Source: Adiantum capillus-veneris
Taxonomy: Eukaryota > Streptophyta > Polypodiopsida > Polypodiales > Pteridaceae
DNA length: 64,000 nucleotides
Direction: 5' to 3'
NCBI GenBank assembly: GCA_014529385.2
Contig: CM043947.1
Span: forward strand, 120,602,891 to 120,666,890
Under the pieces are notes generated by a model. That model saw only the letters and a list, made by a program, of their open reading frames with translations. It was not told where the DNA came from and made no database searches. Positions 34,821-46,967 of the stretch are shown here, piece by piece (the stretch's first letter is position 1; every line of letters starts with the position of its first letter). The position numbers and the translations under genes were made by a program.

Positions 34821-36750
34821 AAGTGAGCTTTTGGAGGAATTTGTATTGCATCTCTCACAGCCTATTCTAACATGGTATCAAAGACCTTGGTGTCTTGAGA
34901 GCCTTGGATGCTGGAGTAGAGGCTGATATGGTGCCATTTTAACTTGGTTGAGAGAGGAGAAGCTTGTTGTTCTTTTTTCGGGTGTTTTCTCCAATGCAAG
35001 GTTGATTTGTGTATATGAGGCTATGGACCCCCGCTTATGACTTTCCTATCCTTTACCCTAATCTCACTTTACAGAGGGGAATCTCGTGGAGGATTCATGG
35101 TACGAAGCATTGATCTCAGTTGCTATAGGAATCTCTCAAAATTTAGCCAAATCGGAATCACAATGTTATCAGTCGTAAGCCTTTCTTTGTTTTTAATGCA
35201 TCTTCCATTGCCTATTCTGACATGGTTTCACAATCTTGGGTGTCTCGATAGCCTTGGGTGCTTGTGTGGAGGATTGAGAATGCAGAGCATTTCCTCAAGC
35301 GCTAGAGGATCCTCTCAACATTGAACCAAATCGGTGTTTATCGGATCAGAAGCCTTTCTTTGTCTTCATTGCATCTTCTACCGCCTATTTTGACATGCTA
35401 TCACAATTCTTGTTGTCTCAAGAGTCTTGGACGCTCAAGTGTTTACTAATTTGGTGAGGTATAGACTTGATTCAAAGAGAAGAAGCTTGCCTTTTTTTAA
35501 CAATGTCTTCTCCAATTTCAGGCTAATTTGGGTGTATGGAGGTTATGGACGCTCACTTACGACTTCCCCGTCTTTAATACTTGTTTACCCCCACCTCTGT
35601 ACAAAGAGGAATCTAATAGAGGATTCAAGATATAGAGCGCTCTTCTCAAGTGTTCGAGGATCCTCTTGAAGCTGACACAAATCAGGAAGTCGAGTTATTC
35701 ATCTGATATTAAGCCTTTCTTTGTGTCATTGCATCTCCTACCGCCTATTCTAACCTAGTATCACAATCCTTGGTGTATCGACAACTTTGGATACTCGAGT
35801 GTGGGCTAATCTGGTACCATTTTCGTCTTGATTGAGAGAGAAAAAGCTCGATGTTTTTTTTTGTGCATTTTCTCCAATTCGGGGCTGATTTGGATATATA
35901 GAGATTGTAGAACCTCGCTTACAACTTTCCCATCTCTTACCTTTGTTTATTATAATGTTCAAGAGTAGACTGATCTGGTTCATGTTTGAACTTGATTGAG
36001 AGAGAAGAAGCTTGTTGTTTTTTTTCAAGTCGAGGTTGATTTGAGTACGTGGAGTCTGTGGAACCTCCTTTAGAACTTTTCCTGCTCATACCTTTGTTTA
36101 CCGCGATCTCTCTTTACAAAGGGAAACCTTGTGGAGGATTCAGGATGCGAAGCACTGTTCTTGAGTACTAGAGGATATTCTAATAGTTAAGCCAGATTGA
36201 AGTCAAGGCACTCACCCAATCAGAAGACTAATTTCTTCGTCTTCATTACATCTTCAATTGCCTATTTTGACATGGTATCACAACCCTGGGTGTCTCAACA
36301 ATCTTCAACGCTGGAGTATAGGCTGATCTGGTGCTGTTTTGGACTTGATTGAATGAGGAGAATCTTGTTGTTCTTTTTTTTGGCATTTTCTCCAATGCAA
36401 GGCTGATTTGCGTACGTAAGGCTATGGAACCTCACTTATGAATTTTTTGTCCTTTACCCTTCTTGTCTCCGACCTCGCTTTATAGAGGGCAACCTCGCTT
36501 ATGGCTTCTGCGTCCTATACCCTGATTAACTCCAACCTCGCTTTATAGAGGGGAACCTCACAAGATGCGGAGCACTGTTCTCGAGTGTAGAGGATTCTTT
36601 CGAAGTTGAGCCAACTTGGAGTCAAGGTGGTTGCCAGACCGAAAGTCTTTTTTTGTCTTCGTTGCATCTTCCACTGTCTATTCTAACATGGTATCACAAC
36701 CCTTGGTGTTTCGACAGTCTTAGACGCTGGAGTGTTGGCTGATTTGGTGC
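34821..36750 (+). repeat. Tandem array whose units carry LTR-end/primer-binding-site junctions
   Basis: At least six units contain GC(A)TCT(T/C)CC...GCCTATTCT(A/G)ACA followed directly by a TGGTATCA-type primer site. The junctions are at 34873, 35223, 35396, 35757, 36273 and 36689. Downstream of each, the leader repeats GGTGTCTCGA...TTGG(A)CGCT...GGCTGATTTGG and CTTGTTGTTCTTTTTT. The spacing varies (173-516 bp), from deletions or a lost unit. The array follows directly on the interrupted LTR-like copy that ends at 29512, so it looks like an amplified LTR-end plus leader of that family. There is no gene inside. Confidence 0.75.
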
Positions 36751-37188
36751 TGGTTTTTTTTCCAAGAAAAAGATCCTTTTATTAGTTGGTGTTGCCACCC
36801 CTCCGCCTCCCCCTATGCCCTTCCTCTGTATTTTGCTGCTGGTCCTTGCTGTGTTGCCATTTACTGCACATGCCTAATTGATGCATCTCCTAGGCAATGA
36901 GCTGAAGCGAGTGTCAGTGTTTACGAAGATGGGCGATCGCAAGTAATACATTACCGTTACCGGCAAGAACCTCTCTGTATTATCCAAGCATACTTGCCCT
37001 CCCGAAAGCTGTTGGTGTCTATACTGACCTTCTTACATTTAATTTGGAGGTTGATATTTCAAATCGAGGCATACACAAAGGAATACCTGCAACACAACAC
37101 ATTCCACATACCTAGAATTTGGATCCTGCGTATCGAAACTAGTGTCAGCTTTTGTAGATACCCAGCCTTGCGCAACACCATTGTGTGT

Positions 37189-37270
<82 letters not shown>

Positions 37271-37516
37271 ACGCGCTACAGGAATGAAACAACAGCCCCA
37301 AAAAACACCATTAGTACTGAAGCCACCGCGCCCCAACAAAAAATAGCAATTTCTCTGCATGCAGTCCACCTAAAAAAAACAAACCCCTCATGCCAAATTT
37401 TGATTGGCTAAAGCCGCTATGGTCATGGGGACAGCTTTCCTCCCCTTAGACCCTGCCTTAACGGCAGCGCCAACAAACTAAAGAAGCAATCTTTGGATAA
37501 ACTTATTATTTGCAAG
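36751..37516. other. No gene seen; contains a compound (TG)n(GA)n tract
   Basis: A (TG)n run at 37181-37218 passes into (GA)n to 37269. Nothing else is recognised. The promoter of the exon at 37517 would lie here. Confidence 0.5.
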
Positions 37517-37753
37517 ATGAGTCTGTTGTGCTGCAACAACCTTGCTGCTGGTCGTGCTCTCCTCTCTACGGCTGCCCTCGCTTCTTCTTCGTTATTGAGC
37601 TCCCCTTCACCTGTTTTTACTTCGCTCACGAGCAAGCGTTCCCTTCAAGCGTCCCCTCGCACATTTGCCAAAAGGAAACCCACCTCTTCTTCCCCCCCTC
37701 CACAGCTCGACGAGCCAGTGCTTGATGAAGACCTCAAAAACAGCATCAACGAG
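37517..37753 (+). CDS. First exon of a probably organelle-targeted protein (partial)
   Basis: The 79-codon frame from the ATG at 37517 (an in-frame ATG at 37493 is also possible) begins MSLLCCNNLAAGRALLSTAA and stays rich in Ser, Ala, Leu, Thr and Arg with almost no acidic residues until LDEPVLDEDLKNSINE. This is the pattern of a chloroplast or mitochondrial transit peptide followed by the mature N-terminus. It ends at a good splice donor, GAG|GTAAGAG at 37753/37754. The intron continues straight into a (GA)n microsatellite. I found no following exon up to the chromovirus remnant at 39640, so the gene is either split by transposons with distant exons or a fragment. The product is not identified. 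Confidence 0.5.
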
Positions 37754-37800
<47 letters not shown>

Positions 37801-38172
37801 CCTTTCTCTCCATCTTTGGTGTATGCAGATGATGCTCTGTTGTTTACTCACCGCCGCTTTTTTTTTTTTTTTTGCATATCGTGTGTGACTTTATCGTATT
37901 ATGCGAGTGTGTGAGTGCAAGAATGTGTGTGTTTGTCAAAGGGAGTTCGGAGAAGCCTTTGTCACAAATATAAAAAATGTGCTTTAATATGTTTGTTTAA
38001 TGTGTTGTGGGGAGCATGCTGAAGCTGTCCAGAGGAAGGGAACTGAGCATGATGAGATAGCCATATGCACTGTTTTTGAACCATGTCGAGGCTGCCGAGA
38101 ACAAGAGGACCATAATGGCCGAGGGGGGGTCGCAATAGGCTGAGGGATTCCCCTATGTGTGTGTGCATCCGT

Positions 38173-38252
<80 letters not shown>

Positions 38253-39122
38253 GCCGCAAGATTGGTGTGAATGGGAGCTTGGAAGAGTTTGATTGAATAA
38301 ACAAAATGGGTATTTTTAGTATGTTTTTTTTATAATCCCACGAGGGGTGGCCTGAGGGAGGTGTGTCGATCTATCGAGGAGGCACCGCGGGTTACAGGGG
38401 CGCGCAAGAGAATGGCCTAGAGTTGGGAGGTGCCAACAGAGTCACCATGAGCAAGGGGGTTGTCAATTGGAGAGACACCACCGAGGGCAAGCCATGCGAG
38501 CGAGGCCAAGGGCTGTTGCAAGCGGTGACAGAGACGAGAGGGAGGCTGCAAAAGAGAGGAATGAGAGCTCGCTCTCTACAATGACTCGAAGAGCGAGAGA
38601 GGGCTCCCCTTTGTTGGCAAAGGAGAGAGATGCCAAGAGCAGGAGCCACTACCGGAGAGGAGAGAGCCCGAGTATGGCCATGATGACAAGGTGGAGCAAG
38701 GGTCATTTTCTGGCTTTGCCGCCTCTCCATAGAATTGAGGGGAGAGAGTGATTCTCTCTGTAGGCATTGGAGAGTGTTGATAGAGAGAGTGATTTGTACT
38801 GCCATTTGGGTGCCGAGCCAAGCAAAGGGAAATGTGGCTTTGCTGTAGTGCTGCGAGGGCCTGGTCAAGAAGGGGTTGCATAGAGAGTTGATTAGCTTGA
38901 GAATGAGATGAGGGCCTTTTGGAGGTCGTAGCGAGAGACTTTTGCTACATGCCGAGGCCTGAGAGAGTAGCGGTATGCAGGCCAATGCAGGCCATGTGGG
39001 CCTTGTGAGCATGCAAGAAAGCCGAGAGGGCTTAGAAGATCCTTATACTGCTGCCGACCAAGGACTGCTGAAGGGTTGCAAGCCATCGAAGTTGAGAGAG
39101 AGAAAATTTGCCATGAGGCTGT

Positions 39123-39183
<61 letters not shown>

Positions 39184-39639
39184 TCATCGCGCTGCCCTAT
39201 GGGGTGTAAGCCAAATACCTGCGCTGCCCTATAGGGTGTAAGCCCTGATACCTTCAAGCAAAGTGGAAGCCTACGAAACTGCATTGACGAAAGTTTTTGA
39301 AGCCAAAGATAAGTTTTGTAAAGCTTGCTGTAAAAACAATATTTTCACTATTCAAATTGCTCAATAATTTCACAATATCTCGTTCTCGTCTCGATTTTCG
39401 TCTCTCTCTTTCAAACTAAAGACAACATGCTCTCTCTTCCTTTTTGCTGAACTATTAAGTGATCATGTTCGTGGATAATCATTGATACAATCTGGCACCG
39501 AGACTGCATTGCACATTCCTTGGCAGCATATTTTAGCAGCACATCTCCAGCCATAGTTCCTTGTGTGGGCTTGGGTTGGGAGTTTTTCTTTTTGTCTTTG
39601 CTTGGTTTTTCTTGTCTGGTCCTGCTCCATGGCCCAGGC
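37754..39639. other. Intron-like or intergenic sequence with three (GA)n tracts
   Basis: (GA)n microsatellites occur at 37757-37798, 38174-38250 and 39124-39181. The rest is GA-rich with no coding motif. Long open frames on the minus strand (for instance 39012-38392) are low-complexity and unsupported. Confidence 0.5.
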
Positions 39640-39921
39640 ATAGAAAAATATCCATCACTAGTTGATGGGGAGCCTGATGAGCAACCCGAAGTGGAAGAGA
39701 GTGAGAAGATACTTGTTTCAGAACAGATTTTGGCACACAAGGAAAGAAAAGTGAAAGGTAAAGTGATTCAACGGTTCTTAGTGAAATTGAAGAACTATCC
39801 GGCATTGGATGCGAAGCGGATGGAGGAGGAGGGCCTAGCAGATACTCCTCAGATTTTGGAGCTTTACCTTGAGGCTTTCGGTTTAGCTGCGTCTACTCCA
39901 AAAGATCTCGTGGAGGGTTGA
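39640..39921 (+). pseudogene. Chromodomain end of a chromovirus, remnant
   Basis: The frame EQPEVEESEKILVSEQILAH, then KERKVKGKV, FLVKLKNYPALDAK and LELYLEAFGL, is closely related to the C-terminal chromodomain of the chromovirus at 28-4647. The upstream pol is absent. A purine stretch CAAGAGGGGAG at about 39948 could be its polypurine tract. Its downstream LTR sequence is interrupted at 40033 by the 13.7-kb element and appears to resume at 53783. Confidence 0.75.
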
Positions 39922-40032
39922 ATATGGTGCAGATAGGACTGCACAAGAGGGGAGTTACTCTGCTCCTTTGTCACAAACTACCTGGATGGAATAGAGTCAT
40001 TGATTTTTCTTTGGATTTCAGGGATACTGCTG

Positions 40033-41261
40033 TGTTAGGTGCAGCGGAATGAATGTTTGAGCTTTGCTCAAGATGAGTGCTCCGAACTGTGCTCAAGGTT
40101 CCTTTTGTTCTTATGGAAGGGAGAGCCTTCCGTTCTTAATGAGAGAATGCTATGATCACAAACAAAGTGAATGGACACTGTGCGTGCAAGTGTATGAGAC
40201 TGAGAGATAGAGAGAGAAGAGAGATACGACACCAGAGACGTTGTAAAACCCTCCTCCGAAGGCCCCACTCTCGTCGGCAAGAGTGGTCTACTATTGATTG
40301 CACAAACTGGTACAATGATGATGCATGTGACTGATGCAAGTTTAGGCTATGTCGGTGTCGATGACGGTGATGGCGAAACCGACCTAAGGGCTGAAATCTG
40401 CAACCTTTTATTTGCTGTCCAAAAACGCTATGGGCTGAAATCTGAGGTCCTTCTACTGCTGTCCAAAAACGCTAATGGCTGAATTCTGTTGCGGCGGAAA
40501 AACGCTGATTTGGCTTGTTGAAAACACTGATTTTCTGCTGGTCTTTATGGCTGAAAAACTGCACTTCTTGTAGGCTGAAAACTGATGGTCTTTATGATTG
40601 AAACTGAGGTTGCTTCATTGCTGAAAAACGCTAGGCCAGAATTGGGCGATGTGGGATAAAAAATGCTAGGCTTGTGTGATGCTAGCGAGGACTTCTTGCT
40701 TGAAGGAAAACGCTAGGCTGAGGCTCGATGAGGATGGAAAAGCCAAGGGGCAGATGTTTGTGGCGATGATTTCCAAAAACGCTAGGCTTGCTTGTTGGAG
40801 AAAACGCTAGGTTGATGGATCTTCTTGCTTGGAGGGGGAACCACCAAGGGGGTCTTGCTTGAGAAGTTGCCTGTTGAGCGGTGGAGCTCCTGCTGCCTCT
40901 TCTGCCTGTTAGTGCTAGTCAAGGTTTGCTTATATACAAACTTACTCAATTTGCCCTATCTACTTTCCAACAATAGTCACTTAAAAATAATAAGTGAAAA
41001 ATGTCAAAAATAGGTAAAATAGGCTAAATGCACTGGAAAATTCCCCTGAAGGAAGCTGATGGATTTTGATGGGAATACTGATGATCATGCTGTGTGCAGC
41101 AGAGGATATGCATCTACACTAAGTGTCTGGGCATGCACCGTCTACAAATAGACTCGCAAAAGTGCCAGATCACTTCTAAATCTAGAGTGACTGGATTGAC
41201 TGAACCCTTGTCGTGCTGTAGCTTGTCCACGGACACATAGGGTTGGATGTGTCACGTGACA
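40033..41261 (-). repeat. 3' LTR of the 13.7-kb element, with AACGCTAGG motif array
   Basis: Starts (minus strand) TGTCACGTGACACATCC after the purine tract and ends CACCTAACA. About ten copies of an AAAACGCTAGGCT-like word (plus strand) lie between 40420 and 40830. They are interleaved with GGCTGAAA(T/A)CTG words in the U3 half, where promoter elements would sit. Confidence 0.92.
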
Positions 41262-41274
41262 TCCCCTCCTTTTC
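41262..41274 (-). promoter_or_regulatory. Polypurine tract of the 13.7-kb element
   Basis: On the minus strand GAAAAGGAGGGGA abuts the TGTCACGTG start of the 3' LTR. Confidence 0.85.
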
Positions 41275-41275
41275 A

Positions 41276-41612
41276 AAGTGAGGTACTGGTACCGAACTGA
41301 TGGCGTCGAGGGAGATCGCCAATAATATCCGGAAACCTGGAAGGGACTCTTCGCCGGCCCACTCTGATGTGTGGCTCGTGCGGTACTTGAACTTCATAAA
41401 GGTCTGCAAACTTCAAAGCCTTCTTTTTTGGGCCGCAGCGAAAGCGACAAAATCTTTAGTGGCTCCTTCGATGCTTCAACTTCCTCTAGAGTCATGCTTC
41501 TTTCTTCTTCAAGAATCTCCATGGTTGAAAACTCTTGAAACCACTTCCAACACAAAAACATGAACATACTCATTCCATGTAAAGTAAGTGGAAAAAATAT
41601 TGTCTTCCTCAA
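41276..41612 (-). pseudogene. 3' internal coding remnant of the 13.7-kb element
   Basis: Between the nested repeats and the polypurine tract the minus strand has open stretches such as EEDNIFSTYFTWNEYVHVF and MKFKYRTSHTSEWAGEESLP, running to PVPHFEKEG at the purine tract. I recognise no domain. It is probably the downstream part of the internal gene whose upstream part lies at 52053-51281, separated by the nested insertion. Confidence 0.35.
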
Positions 41613-42149
41613 AGACCGTTGTCGTGGGATATGTGTTCGAAACGTGAGCCGGGCAGGCGCCGGTCCTATGGTTGTGGGAGGTGTGAGAGAGAACAAGAAA
41701 AAACAGATGCTTTGGCTTTGGCAATCACCGTAGTCTTCAATTAATCAATTCGAACTGTGAGTACAATGTAATCGGTAGCCAAGGCGGGCTGTTAGCAGCA
41801 CCAACACTTGGACGAACTGATAAATAGGAGTTTAAGCTCCCTAACAATTTAACCGGGTCGTTAACGACACCGGGGCTTAATAGGACTATTAATTAATCTT
41901 TAGACCGATGACCATGAAGGAAAATTTTTCATGTCGTTTAATCTGCTTCAATTGCCCTTGGATTCCGCAAGCTTTAATTATGCTCTTCAATTGCTGTCCG
42001 AAGCTTTGACCTTGCTTGGCCGCTACACTTGTCTGACCTGCCTTGTTTTTCCCTCTTCCCAGCTCATGCCACCTTCATGCAGCAACTCCGAGCTCCTCTC
42101 CTTCTCAAGCACGCGAGAGAGAAACCTTGCCTTGTTTAACTTGCCGAGC

Positions 42150-42239
<90 letters not shown>

Positions 42240-43863
42240 AATCTTTGCTTGCTCCGAGGATAAGAGCGAGAGAGAGGGAGCTCTTTCCTCTTTTGCTGCA
42301 AGCCTTCCTCGCCTTCGTTTTCTTCTTCTTGCCCTCGTTCCCTCCTTCAACTCTTGCTGTGCCCGTCCCCACTTAGCTACCTTCGAGGATGAGAGCGAGC
42401 AAGCGAGAGCCTCCGAGCTTTCCTCCTTCGAACCCTCCTTGCCTTTTTCCTCCTTGTTATGCTTCTCCTCGTTATCTCTTCAACAACCCCTCCTGTTGTT
42501 CTAGGTTGCATGGAAAAAAAATATTGCCCGCCATCCCATTAGCGATATCGCTAATGGGAATGGCTTTTTGGTGACGTGGCAGCCGTTTTTCGGACAGTGC
42601 CGTTTGCGGCGGAGACAACACCAAAAAGCTTCGCCATGGGCTTCTGAGACACTTTCGTTTCATGCTCGCCCGCTTCTAAGCCTTGTGCAGGCCGCTACGT
42701 TCTTCTCCTTCCTGCGCAGCTTCTCCTCGCTACTGGCTTCTACGCCATGCCTTTTTCCCCTCTCTCTTTTTTTTTTATAGCTTCCCACTTGCCCTTATTT
42801 TCCCCATTGGGCGGGCGGTTTTTGTTTTACTTCATTGGACGGCCTTGTGCCTCATCGGGCGGCCTTATTAGCTTGAGTGGGCACCCGGCCATGCCTTAAA
42901 TGGGCGGCCTTGCCTTGGGAAACCCTTGGCCCTTGTTAGGAACCACACCTTGCATGCACTTGTCGAACAAAGCACATTGCCAAGCACGATAACTTCCTCG
43001 AGTAGTCCCGCAGTCAATGCATTCCAAGAGATCACATTCCAAACACGAAACCCTTCAAGCACTTTTTGTGTCTTCGTAACGACACCATATTAGGCATGCA
43101 CGCCAGCCATCCTCGGCAATGCTCTTATAAGCCCTAAACTGACAATAACATCGCGAATTTTACTGCCCATATCAGCATCCGGAATAATGCCAAAATTACC
43201 CAGCTAGCAGTGTCGACAATTGTCATCGGCTCAAGCCTTATTATTTGATCAAGCGGAACTTTGTCTGACGAGCCGTAAATCCCTGTAGACCTCTTAAGCT
43301 GCATAAAATGCATACAAACCCTGTTGAGGCTATAAAAATCCGAGATGGCACTCCGATCGAGCGGACCGAACTGGTTCGGAGCCGGCCCCCGGTGAATCTT
43401 TAACGGCTAATATCTTGGCGACCGGGACTCTGATCACTGATCTGAAAAGGCAGACGCGCTCCACAAAGTGAGCACTTCAAGACCATGCATTCAGTTCATT
43501 TTTGTCCCCTTAGTTGCAGTTGCCCAATCTGGTACAGATCTGCTACGGACTCAACGTAAAACTGTCATAACTTCTTACCCGTAGCTCTGATTGACGAGCC
43601 GTAAAGATAGGCATGTAGAGATTTTTGAGTACTTCAACTTGGATTAATAAAATCTCAGCTATGCTCACTTCAAGAATACTCATTGTTTAGCATTGCCAAG
43701 GCATCTTCTGACCCTTTAGAGCTGCATCTGGCACACTTTCAGCTTATAAATTGGTTTGTTAGCAAGCCCTTATAACTGTTGATTAACCATGCAGGATTCA
43801 AATACTCTTGATCAACATTCCTTTGCTCATTTTCTTGTCATGGGAGCGGAGCGGCATGACATT
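41613..43863. repeat. Core copy R1 with partial arm
   Basis: The core (41613-43370) starts TGTCGTGGGATATGTGTTCG and ends CGGACCGAA; the arm (43371-43863) starts CTGGTTCGGAGCC. It is a near-duplicate of R3 (49418-51295) in the same orientation and related to R2. It includes a (GA)n tract of over 40 units at 42152-42237 and the perfect 24-bp palindrome at 42535-42558. Its arm breaks off at 43863, where the inverted arm of R2 begins. It has no credible gene; long Ser/Leu or Arg/Glu frames are microsatellite translations. Confidence 0.8.
42535..42558. repeat. Perfect 24-bp palindrome
   Basis: CCCATTAGCGAT and its exact reverse complement adjoin around GATATC. The same palindrome is perfect in R3 (50269-50292) and slightly broken in R2 (about 45603-45626). 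Confidence 0.95.
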
Positions 43864-45416
43864 GATGGCAGCTACCTAATGATTAAGCTAGAACATTGAT
43901 GATAGGGTGTAAGCCTTAGTTTATTTTTCATATGTTTACCAGTTGCGTGAGTCCGATGATGGCAAAGAGCTAAAACTATAGCAGATGCAGATTGAAGTAC
44001 AGTTGGCACAGACCGGAGGCTGTGCAGGTTCAGAGGGGGTGGATGTCGTGCAGCTCCGCTCCCATGCTAAGAAATATGCCAAGAAGATGCAGATCAAGCT
44101 TATTGAAGGCCTACTTGATTAATGGTCAGTGATGAGGGCTTGTTAACAGGACAAGTGTAATGATTAATGTATGCCAGATGTGGCTGAAAGGGCCAAAACA
44201 TGCCTTAATGATGCTAAAAAGTGTTATGCTTGAAGTGAACATGAATGGGGTATTGTGTCCTAGAACTGCAGTGCTCGATGTGTTCTATCGGCTTGTCTTT
44301 ACAGCTCGTCGATTGGAGCTACGATGAAGAAGTTATGGCAATTTAAAGTTCAAGTCGATCGCAGATCTGTGCCGGATTGGGCAACAGCAGAGCTGAGGGG
44401 ATAAAAATGAAATGAATGCATCGGACTGAAGCGCTCACTTTGTGGAGCGCGTCGGTCTTTTCAGATCAGTGATCTGAGTCCCGGCCGCCAAGATATTAGC
44501 CGTCAAAGATTCACCAGGGCCCGGTTCCGTACCAGTGTCGGGGGATTTGTGTTCGCTACGTAAGTCGAGCAGGCGCCGGGCCTCTGGCTGTGGGAGGTGT
44601 GAAAGAGAGAGAACAAGAACAACAGACACTGACAACCACCGCAATCATCAATTAATTGAATATTACCTTGAGTACAACTTGGTCCTTAGCCAAGGCGGGC
44701 TGTTAACAGCACCGTCACTTGGATCAGCTGCTGACTAGGAGTTTAGGCTCCCGTTTATAGGATTAACCGGGCCGTTAACGACACCGGACTTAACAAATTG
44801 CTAATTCAATCTCTAATGAATGACGGTGACGAAAAATCCCTCCTGTCGTTTTATATACTTCATCTGCCCTTAGATTCTACAATCTTAAATTCTGCTCACT
44901 ACTTCAATTACCATCAGTAAGTTCCAAACTTCTGCTTTTATCTTTGCTTAGACTCCGGTTCCGGCTTCAGCTACTACAACTTCTACTCCAACTCCTTGAA
45001 TTGCCTATTGTGTCGTCAAAGAGGGATAAAGAGAGATATTTCTTTTTCTGCTTGATGTTGAGAGTGAGAGAGATAGCCTTTGCCTTGCCTCTCGATGCTT
45101 TGTAATAGCCAACGATGAGCCGAGAGCGAGAGAGATAGCCTTTGCCTTCTGTCTGAGAGCGAGAAAAGCTTCCTCCGTTCTTCTTTGTTCTCTCCTCTAT
45201 TACCCTTCTGCCTTCCTCGAACACTTAGCTTTATATGCCCGAGAGACAGAGAGAGAGAGAAAGAGGGATTCTCCTCCTTGAGGTCGAGAGCGAAGATGGC
45301 GAGCCTCTTCTCCCTCCAACTTCTTTGCATGCCCTACTCTCATAGAGTATTCCTGACTCCGGTCTCCTTCGTCAAGCCGAGGTTACCTCCTTCTCCTCCT
45401 CGACTTGCTCTCAAGC

Positions 45417-45495
<79 letters not shown>

Positions 45496-46967
45496 GTTGC
45501 TTCCTCCCTGTTCTCCCTTCCGCCCTTGCCAAACTCCCTTCGTGACCTCGTTTTCCTTCTCCTCTTGTTCTAGGTTGCCTCGCTAAAAAAATTTGCTTGC
45601 CATCCCATCAACGATATCGCTAATGGGAACGGCTTTTTGATGACGTGGCAGCCGCGGGTCGAGTCGCACCAAATCCGCCGGGATCTGGATTGAAACCCTG
45701 TGCGATTACGAGCTGATGCAGTTTCGCTTCTTGGTCGGCGGTGTCTGAGCCTCCCCTGGCTCGCTACGAGCTCCTCCCCTTGCTCTGCGCCGCTCGCCAC
45801 TGATCACGCCATGCCTCGTTTTTTTTTTCTTTTGTTCACACCTCCCCTATTATGTTAGGGTGACCTCGGGCGGCCTTTTGGCCATTCCCTTGGGCGGCCT
45901 AGCCCCTTGGCTTCTTTCTTACCCTTAAAGGGAACCCCATTGGCATACATATCGACTTTAGAAAGCATCACGAGGCTCATCAACTTTCTTAAGCAGCCCC
46001 GTCTAACAATCTCATCATGGATTCTCTCACCTTGGGATAAATCCCGCAGTCAATGCATTCCAAGTGGTCACATTCCGAACACGAAGCTCTTCAAGCACTT
46101 TTTTGTACTTTACGAGAAGTACACCACATTTGGCGTACATATCGGCTAAGGCATTGTCAAGCACAGCATTTCATATACATTCCGGCCAAGGTAGTGTTGG
46201 CCTTTCCTCGCAATATTTGCATTCCAAAACCCGGAAAAAGACAAATACTTCGAGATGGCACTCCAATCGAGCAGACCGAACTGGTACGGAGCCGGCCCTT
46301 GGTGAATCTTTAACGGCTAATATCTTTGTGGCCGGGACTCCGATCACTGATCTGAAAAGACCAACGCGCTCCACAAAGTGAGCACTTCAGTCCGATGCAT
46401 TCATTTCATTTTTATCCCCTCAGCTGTTGCTGTTGCCCAATCCGGCACGGATCTGCGATCGACTTGAACTTTAAACTGCCATAACTTCTTCATCGTAGCT
46501 CCAATCGACGAGCCGTAAAGACAAGCCGATAGAACACATCGAGCACTGCAGTTCTAGGACACAATACCCCATTCATGTTCACTTCAAGCATAACACTTTT
46601 TAGCATAATTAAGGCATGTTTTGGTCCTTTCAGCCGCATCTGGCACACATTAATCATTACACTTGTCCTGTTAACAAGCCCTCATCATTGACCATTAATC
46701 AAGTAGGCCTTCAATAAGCTTGATCTGCATCTTCTTGGCATATTTCTTAGCATGGGAGGAGAGCTGCACGACTTTAATCCACCCCCTCTGAACCTGCACA
46801 GCCTCCGGTCTATGCCAACTGTACTTCAATCTGCATCTGCTATAGGTTTAGCTCTTTGCCATCATCAGACTCACGCAACTGGTAAACATATGAAAAATAA
46901 ACTAAGGCTTACACCCTATCATCAATGTTCTAGCTTAATCATTAGGTAGCTGCCATCAAAAATCTCT
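43864..46967. repeat. Large inverted repeat: arms of ~0.67 kb around core copy R2
   Basis: The left arm 43864-44536 is the reverse complement of the right arm 46281-46967, about 90 percent or better by eye. The outer ends read GATGGCAGCTACCTAATG and its complement. The inner ends are CTGGTACGG(A)(G/A)CC on both sides, meeting the core (44537-46280, TGTCGGGGGATTTG ... CAGACCGAA) without spacing. The core carries a (GA)n tract at 45418-45493. Neither arm contains a credible gene. No target duplication was identified at the outer ends. Confidence 0.85.

Noticed and set aside
34873-34884. TGGTATCA words as tRNA genes
   Set aside because: Only the primer-complementary segment is present; no cloverleaf can be folded.
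38392-39012. 206-codon minus-strand open frame
   Set aside because: Low-complexity Ser/Leu/Pro sequence in a GA-rich stretch without any recognisable domain.
42023-42372. Open frames encoding long Ser-Leu or Arg-Glu runs
   Set aside because: Translations of the (GA)n microsatellite; the same happens at 37.2, 38.2 and 45.4 kb.
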